DNA of 64,000 nucleotides. It comes from Phenylobacterium sp. (GTDB lineage Bacteria; Pseudomonadota; Alphaproteobacteria; Caulobacterales; Caulobacteraceae). The notes under the pieces were generated by a model that was not told where the DNA came from, did not search any database, and saw nothing but the letters and a program-made list of their open reading frames with translations. The DNA is taken from positions 1 through 64,000 of the forward strand of contig NZ_JAUSLW010000030.1 in the NCBI RefSeq assembly GCF_030645195.1, given 5' to 3'. Position 1 is the first letter of the stretch. Each line of letters begins with the position of its first letter. The translations under genes and the position numbers were made by a program. Of this stretch, positions 58,392 through 64,000 are shown one piece after another.

Positions 58392-59266
58392 CGCGCGTGG
58401 GCCAGGCGGCCGGCGCCGGCCTTGGCCTCGACGCCCGGCCAGGCGTCCACCGTCACCCGCCGCATGTGCCGGCGCTGGCCGGGATAGTCGTTCAGCGCAT
58501 AGTGCCAGACCGAGCGGTTGTCCCAGAAGGCCACCGAGCCCGGGGACCAGGCGAAGCGGGTGGTGAAGCGCTCGCCCCGGCAATGGTCGAACAGGAAGTC
58601 CAGCAGGGCCTTGGACTCCCGGGTGCTCCAGCCCTCGATCTTCATCGTGAAGGCCGGGTTCACATAGAGCGCCTTCCGGCCGGTCTCGGGATGGACGAGG
58701 ACCACGGGGTGGATGAACTCGCCGGTCGCCCCCTCGGCCTCGGCCACATTCATGGAGGAGCGCTTCTGGGCCGAGTGGCCGCCGGCGGAGTATTCCCGTC
58801 CCGCCGAATGGACCGCGTTCAGGGTCTCCAGGGTGGCCCGCAGGCCGGGCGTCAGCGCCTCGAAGGCCGCCGCTTGGCTGGCGAACAGGGTGTCGCCGCC
58901 ATAGTCGGGCAGTTCCACGCCATAGAGGATGGAGCCGATGGAGGGGTGCTCCAGGAAGCTCATGTCGGAGTGCCAGCCACCGCCGAAGTTCACCCTGTCC
59001 TGCGGCTCCTTGATGATCTCCATCACCTCGGGGTGGTCGGTCATGCCGGCGACATAGGGATGGATGTTCAGCGGGCCGAACCGGCGGCCGAAGGCCAGCT
59101 GCCGCTCCGGCGTCAGGGCCTGGTCGCGGAAGAAGATCACCTGGTGCTCGACGAAGGCCTGGCGGATCTCGGCGATGGTCTCGTCGCTGAAGTCCTGGGA
59201 CAGGTCGACCCCGGAAATCTCGGCGCCCAGGGCGCCGGCGGTGCGGCGGATGCGCAGGTTCGGCAT
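58388..59266 (-). CDS. TauD/TfdA-family alpha-ketoglutarate-dependent dioxygenase
   Basis: LGAEISGVDLSQDFSDETIAEIRQAFVEHQVIFFRDQALTPERQLAFGRRFG...NFGGGWHSDMSFLEHPSIGSILYGVELP...FWDNRSVWHYALNDYPGQRRHMRRVTV. Confidence 0.94.
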   Translation of the reverse strand: MPNLRIRRTAGALGAEISGVDLSQDFSDETIAEIRQAFVEHQVIFFRDQALTPERQLAFGRRFGPLNIHPYVAGMTDHPEVMEIIKEPQDRVNFGGGWHSDMSFLEHPSIGSILYGVELPDYGGDTLFASQAAAFEALTPGLRATLETLNAVHSAGREYSAGGHSAQKRSSMNVAEAEGATGEFIHPVVLVHPETGRKALYVNPAFTMKIEGWSTRESKALLDFLFDHCRGERFTTRFAWSPGSVAFWDNRSVWHYALNDYPGQRRHMRRVTVDAWPGVEAKAGAGRLAHAR

Positions 59267-59458
59267 GGCTATGGTCCTCCCGGGCGCCTGACCGGCGCCT
59301 CTCGCGAGGGATTTCGTCACGTCCGCGCCTGCCGTTCAATCCCCGGCGCCCGCAGTTTTTCTGCCGCGAGGGGGGAGGGCGGCTGGGGCGCCCGCCTAGC
59401 TTTTCCACCCGTCGACGCCTAAGTCGGCCCCACGGCCTCGCTTCCAAGGACGATCCCC

Positions 59459-60355
59459 ATGACCTCCACCGCCCTGACCTGGCGTTCGGCCCTGCTGGCC
59501 CTGGCCGTGGTGGCGGTGTGGGGCACCAATTTCGTGGTCATCAAGGTGGCGCTGGCCCACCTGCCGCCGCTGACCTTCGCCACCCTGCGCTTCACCTTCG
59601 CCCTGATGCCGGCGGTGTTCTTCCTCAAGCGGCCAGCCGTGCCGTGGCGCAACCTGGCGGCCTATGGGGTGCTGATCGGCCTGGGCCAGTTCGGCATGCT
59701 CTACCTGGCCATGCAGCACGACATCTCGCCGGGCCTGGCCTCCCTGGTGGTGCAGGTCCAGGTCTTCTTCACCATCGGCCTGTCCATGTGGCTGACGGGC
59801 GAGCGGGTGAAGCGGTTCCAGGTGGCGGCCCTGCTGCTGGCCACCGCCGGCCTGGCGGTGATCCTGTGGCACACCGATGGCGCCACCACGCCGCTGGGCC
59901 TGGGCCTGGTCCTGATCGCCGCGGCGAGCTGGGCCGGGGGCAACCTGGTGCAGCGCTCGACCCCGGGGGTCAATTCCCTGGCCTATGTGGTCTGGGCGAG
60001 CCTGTTCTCCATCCCGCCGCTCTTAATCCTCTCCCTGGTGTTCGAGGGCGCGCCGCGGATGATCCAGGGCGTCGCGCACGCCGACGCCGCAACCTGGGCC
60101 GCGGTGCTCTGGCAGTCGGTGGGAAACACCCTGTTCGGCTACGCCGCCTGGGGCTGGCTGCTGGCCCGCTATCCGGCGGCCACCATCTCGCCGCTCGCCT
60201 TCTTCGTGCCGGTGTTCGGGATGGCGGCCTCCGCGGCGCTGCTGGGGGAGCCGATGCAGGGCTGGAAGCTGGCGGCGGCGGGCCTGGTGCTGGGCGGCCT
60301 GGCGCTCAACATGTTCTGGCCGATGCTGCGCCGGTCGGCCCTTCAGACCTCGTAG
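59459..60355 (+). CDS. EamA/DMT-family transporter
   Basis: AVWGTNFVVIKVALAHLPPLTFATLRFTFALMPAVFFLKRP; ~10 TM segments. Confidence 0.93.
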   Translation: MTSTALTWRSALLALAVVAVWGTNFVVIKVALAHLPPLTFATLRFTFALMPAVFFLKRPAVPWRNLAAYGVLIGLGQFGMLYLAMQHDISPGLASLVVQVQVFFTIGLSMWLTGERVKRFQVAALLLATAGLAVILWHTDGATTPLGLGLVLIAAASWAGGNLVQRSTPGVNSLAYVVWASLFSIPPLLILSLVFEGAPRMIQGVAHADAATWAAVLWQSVGNTLFGYAAWGWLLARYPAATISPLAFFVPVFGMAASAALLGEPMQGWKLAAAGLVLGGLALNMFWPMLRRSALQTS

Positions 60356-60867
60356 GCGTACATCCGGTAGGGGACCTCCACGCCCTGGGGCTTGGAGAAC
60401 TTCATGGTGTCCTCGACGAAGTGGAAGCCCAGCCGCTTCAGCACCGCGCCCGAGGCCGGGTTCTCCGCATTGTGCCCGGCGACGATGCGCTTCAGCCCCA
60501 CGGTACCGATGGCGAAGTCCATCAGGGCGGCGGCGGCCTCGCCGGCGTAGCCTTGCCCCCAATAGGGCTCGTCGAACCAGTAGCCGATCTCGCCATAGGT
60601 CCCGGAGATGTCGTCGATGTCGGCCGTTCCGATCATCACCCCGTCCAGCAGGACGGCGAAACGGTAGGCGGTTCCCTGCGCCCATTCCTTTCCGTGCAGG
60701 TCGGCCCATGCGAACATGGCCTCTTCCGTCGCGGGCCACGGCGCCAGCCGCAGCATGCGGGTGACGTTCCAGTTGGACTGGATCTGGGCCATGCGCGGGG
60801 CATCGGCCGGCTCGGTGGGGCGCAGGATCAGGCGCGGTGTCGTCAGCCGGATGTCGCGGCTCAGCAT
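60343..60867 (-). CDS. RimJ/RimL-type GNAT N-acetyltransferase
   Basis: TPRLILRPTEPADAPRMAQIQSNWNVTRML...GEIGYWFDEPYWGQGYAGEAAAALMDFAIGTVGLKRIVAGHNAENPASGAVLKRLGFH. Confidence 0.93.
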   Translation of the reverse strand: MLSRDIRLTTPRLILRPTEPADAPRMAQIQSNWNVTRMLRLAPWPATEEAMFAWADLHGKEWAQGTAYRFAVLLDGVMIGTADIDDISGTYGEIGYWFDEPYWGQGYAGEAAAALMDFAIGTVGLKRIVAGHNAENPASGAVLKRLGFHFVEDTMKFSKPQGVEVPYRMYAYEV

Positions 60868-60944
60868 GGATTGCGTCTCTCCTCACACCATCCCAGATGA
60901 CAGCCTGACGTGGTTTCGCTAAGCCGCGTCAAGGAGGCGCTCTC

Positions 60945-61529
60945 ATGAACACCGAACAGGTCCTGGAAGAATTCCGCGCGTCGGGCGCCCTGCGCGAGGG
61001 CCACTTCGTGCTCTCCAGCGGGCTGCACTCGGGGACCTTCCTGCAGAAGAACCTGGTGTTTCAGTACCCCGAGCGCACCGAGCGGCTGTGCAAGGCCCTG
61101 GCGGCCAAGATCATCGCCGAGGTCGGTCCGGTCGATCTGTGCATTTCTCCGGCGGTGGGTGGCATCATTCCGGGCTACGAGACCGCGCGGCACCTGGGCG
61201 TGCCGTCCATGTATGTCGAGCGTGAGGGCGGGTCCTTCAAACTTCGCCGCGCCTTCTCCATTCCGCCGGGGGCGCGGATCGCCATGGTGGAGGACATCGT
61301 CTCCACGGGCCTGTCCTCACGGGAATGCGTCGACGCCATCAAGGCGGCCGGCGGCAATGTGGTGGTGGCCGCGGCTATCGTCGACCGCTCCGGCGGCAAG
61401 GCCGATCCCGGCGCGCCCTTCGTGGCGCTCGCCCGCCTGAACGTTCCGGCCTATCCCGCCGATCAGCTGCCGCCGGAACTGGCTGCGATCCCGGTGGAAG
61501 ACCCGGGCAGCCGGAGACTGCACGGATGA
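60945..61529 (+). CDS. pyrE: Orotate phosphoribosyltransferase
   Basis: [25 protein letters not shown]...[57 protein letters not shown]. Confidence 0.96.
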   Translation: MNTEQVLEEFRASGALREGHFVLSSGLHSGTFLQKNLVFQYPERTERLCKALAAKIIAEVGPVDLCISPAVGGIIPGYETARHLGVPSMYVEREGGSFKLRRAFSIPPGARIAMVEDIVSTGLSSRECVDAIKAAGGNVVVAAAIVDRSGGKADPGAPFVALARLNVPAYPADQLPPELAAIPVEDPGSRRLHG

Positions 61530-62284
61530 GCCGCCTTCGCCTGGGGGTGAACATCGACCACGTGGCCACCATCCGGAACGCCCGGGGCGCCACCTATCCC
61601 GATCCCGTCCGCGCCGCCGAGATGGCCATGGCCGCCGGCGCCGACGGCATCACCGCCCACCTGCGGGAGGATCGCCGGCATATCTCAGACGCAGACATGG
61701 ACGCCCTGGCCGCCATCACCCGCCGGCGCGGCATCCCGCTGAACTTCGAGATGGCGGTGACCGCCGAGATGGAGTCCATCTGCCTGGCCCATGTCCCCCA
61801 CGCCGCCTGCCTGGTGCCCGAGCGCCGGGAAGAGGTGACCACCGAGGGCGGCCTTGACGTGGTCAAGGGCCACAACGCCATCGCCCCCACCGTGCGCCGC
61901 TTCGTCGAGGCCGGGATCCGGGTCTCCTGTTTCGTGGACGCAGACCTGGACCAGGTGGCCGCCGCCAAGTCCGTCGGCGCCCAGGTGGTGGAGCTGACCA
62001 CCGGCCCCTATTGCGACGCGATCCGCGACCGCTCACCCGAGGCGCCGCGCCTGCTGGAGAAGCTGCGCGCCACCGCCGCCGAGGCCCACCGCATCGGCCT
62101 GGAGGTCCATGCCGGCCACGGGATGGACTATGAGAGCGTCAAGCCGGTGGCGGCGATCGGCGAGGTGATGGAGCTCAACATCGGCCACTTCCTGATCGGG
62201 GAGGCGATCTTCGTGGGCCTGACCCCGGCCATCCAGCGCATGCGGGCCCTGATGGACGAAGCCCGCGCCGAGCGCGCGGCATGA
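61526..62284 (+). CDS. pdxJ: Pyridoxine 5'-phosphate synthase
   Basis: [58 protein letters not shown]. Confidence 0.98.
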   Translation: MSRLRLGVNIDHVATIRNARGATYPDPVRAAEMAMAAGADGITAHLREDRRHISDADMDALAAITRRRGIPLNFEMAVTAEMESICLAHVPHAACLVPERREEVTTEGGLDVVKGHNAIAPTVRRFVEAGIRVSCFVDADLDQVAAAKSVGAQVVELTTGPYCDAIRDRSPEAPRLLEKLRATAAEAHRIGLEVHAGHGMDYESVKPVAAIGEVMELNIGHFLIGEAIFVGLTPAIQRMRALMDEARAERAA

Positions 62285-62679
62285 TCCTGGGGATCGGCTC
62301 GGACCTGTCGGACATCCGCCGGGTCCACGCGACCCTGGAGCGGTTCGGGGAGCGCTTCACCCACCGCATCTTCACCGAGATCGAGCGCACCCGCTCCGAG
62401 CGCAAGCCGGACAAGGCGTCGAGCTACGCCAAGCGCTTCGCCGCCAAGGAGGCCTGCGCCAAGGCGCTGGGCACCGGCATGCGCGCCGGGGTCTTCTGGC
62501 GCGACATGGGGGTGGTGAACATGCGTTCGGGCCAACCCACCATGGCGCTCACCAACGGCGCCCTGGCCCGGCTGGAGAAGATGGTCCCCGAGGGCCACAA
62601 GCCGGTGATCCATCTGTCGCTCACCGACGACCACCCCTACGCCCAGGCCTTCGTGATCATCGAGGCCGTGCCGGAATAA
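62281..62679 (+). CDS. acpS: Holo-[acyl-carrier-protein] synthase
   Basis: [35 protein letters not shown]...[32 protein letters not shown]. Confidence 0.97.
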   Translation: MILGIGSDLSDIRRVHATLERFGERFTHRIFTEIERTRSERKPDKASSYAKRFAAKEACAKALGTGMRAGVFWRDMGVVNMRSGQPTMALTNGALARLEKMVPEGHKPVIHLSLTDDHPYAQAFVIIEAVPE

Positions 62680-62738
62680 GCCGTCCCGTCTGGGGCGAGG
62701 GCGGGTGAGACGCGCGCGGTTCGTGCTAGGATTGCGTC

Positions 62739-63878
62739 ATGTCGGGGGCCTCCGCAAAAACGCACGACCGGCGCCGCCTGCGCTTTTCGCTGGCGCTGGT
62801 GACCCTGGTCCTGGCGCTCGCCTGGCCCCAGGCGCGGCGGCCGGCCGAGCGCCTGCCGGCCGGGCGCACGGTGCAGCAGGCCGTCGCCGCCACCGAGGCG
62901 CCGGACCTCTCGAGGGCGATCATCGCCCTGGGGCGCGGCTTCGACGGGCGGGTCGGCATCGCCGTGCGCGACGTCGACGAGGGCTGGACGGCCTCCTTCG
63001 ACGGCGACAGCAAGTTCCCCCAGCAAAGCGTCTCCAAGCTCTGGGTGGCCCTGGCGGCCCTGGACGCGGTGGACCGGGGCAGGATGGCGCTCGCCGACAC
63101 CTTGGTGGTCCGCAAGGACGACCTCAGCATCTTCCACCAGCCCCTGCGCAAGCACGTCGGCGAGAACGGCTATCCGGTCACGGTGCGTGAGCTGATCCGT
63201 GGGGCCATCGCCCAGAGCGACAACGCCGCCAACGACATGCTGGTGGCCCATGTCGGCGGCCAGACCGCCGTCCAGGCGATCCTCGACGGCCATCGCCTCA
63301 AGGGGGTCTGGGCCAGCCCGCCGGAGAAGGTGATGCAGGCCCAGATCGCCGGCCTGGACTGGAAGCCGGAATACTCCTTCGACCGCACCTTCTGGACCGA
63401 GCGCGACACCCTGTCGCCCGAGGCCCGCTCGGTGAACCTGGATGCGTACCTGCAGGACCCCTATGACGCCGCCACCCCCGTCGGACTGGTGACCGCCCTG
63501 GCCCGCCTGCAGCGCGGGGAACTGCTGGCGCCGGCCTCCACGGACCTGCTGCTGGACATCATGCGCGGGACCGAGACCGGCGCCAGCCGGCTGCCGGCCG
63601 GTCTCGCGCCGGGCTGGCGGCTGGCTCACAAGACCGGGACCGGCCAGGTGATGGGGCCGGTGGCCACCGGCTTCAACGATGTGGGGATCATGACCGCCCC
63701 GGACGGTCACAGCTATGCGGTGGCGGTGATGATCGCCCAGACCCGTCGCCCGACGCCCGAGCGCCAGGACCTGATGGCCGCCGTGGCCCGGGCCGTGATC
63801 GCCCATCACGACCGCCACACCGCCGCCCAAACCGGCGTCTATGGTCAAGCTCCAGGCGATGCGACCCATTCGCCTTGA
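62739..63878 (+). CDS. Class A beta-lactamase-like serine hydrolase
   Basis: SxxK as SVSK (FPQQSVSKLWV), SDN as AQSDNAAND, KTG as HKTGTGQ; N-terminal TM/signal. Confidence 0.9.
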   Translation: MSGASAKTHDRRRLRFSLALVTLVLALAWPQARRPAERLPAGRTVQQAVAATEAPDLSRAIIALGRGFDGRVGIAVRDVDEGWTASFDGDSKFPQQSVSKLWVALAALDAVDRGRMALADTLVVRKDDLSIFHQPLRKHVGENGYPVTVRELIRGAIAQSDNAANDMLVAHVGGQTAVQAILDGHRLKGVWASPPEKVMQAQIAGLDWKPEYSFDRTFWTERDTLSPEARSVNLDAYLQDPYDAATPVGLVTALARLQRGELLAPASTDLLLDIMRGTETGASRLPAGLAPGWRLAHKTGTGQVMGPVATGFNDVGIMTAPDGHSYAVAVMIAQTRRPTPERQDLMAAVARAVIAHHDRHTAAQTGVYGQAPGDATHSP

Positions 63879-63975
63879 TGAAGAGTTCACGGGCGCGACT
63901 CTTGCCGCTGGGCTATGCAGCGGTTAGCTACAGCCTCTCCATGCCCCGGCGCGCCGGTTGTTTTCGGAACTCACT

Positions 63976-64000
63976 ATGACTGACGACGTGCACAGCGCGG
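63976..64000 (+). CDS. Start of a CDS (MTDDVHSA...), probably lepB by acpS-lepB synteny (partial)
   Basis: ATG at 63976 with open frame to the window end; order pyrE-pdxJ-acpS is followed by lepB in related genomes (inference). Confidence 0.45.

Overview
The window is a gene-dense, high-GC segment of a Caulobacteraceae-like alphaproteobacterial chromosome (Phenylobacterium/Caulobacter type, inferred from gene content and order). There is no rRNA, CRISPR array, transposon or prophage, and one tRNA (tRNA-Ser, GCT). I support about 60 protein genes. Main blocks: topA/dprA/plsY; pyrC-LOG-pyrB; ruvX/gatC/gatA/gatB; two tandem RcnB-like secreted proteins; a complete holdfast-type exopolysaccharide locus (hfsD, hfsA, hfsB, hfsC, hfsH, hfsG, hfsF, hfsE); a divergent EcfG-type sigma factor / ergothioneine unit; a two-component system next to a MacAB-type export system; a BtuFCD-like ABC importer; dapA/smpB; folK; rpoZ/rsh; and pyrE/pdxJ/acpS with the start of a probable lepB. 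The strongest observation is the unit at 28.0-31.0 kb. EgtB and EgtD (ergothioneine synthesis) are one 741-aa ORF in EgtB-EgtD order. It is divergent from an EcfG-type sigma factor, and the intergenic region holds two back-to-back perfect matches to the alphaproteobacterial general-stress promoter (GGAAC-N16/17-CGTT), one facing each gene. Other leads: HfsB lacks the Walker A lysine, the MacA-like adaptor carries an inserted Spy/CpxP-like helical segment, a MarR gene has a perfect 14-bp palindrome at its 5' end, there is a 7-bp inverted repeat between hfsD and hfsA, and several short unannotated ORFs look real. Most long ORFs in the supplied track that oppose these genes are GC-driven antisense frames and were rejected. 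No database search was possible; family calls come from reading the translations.
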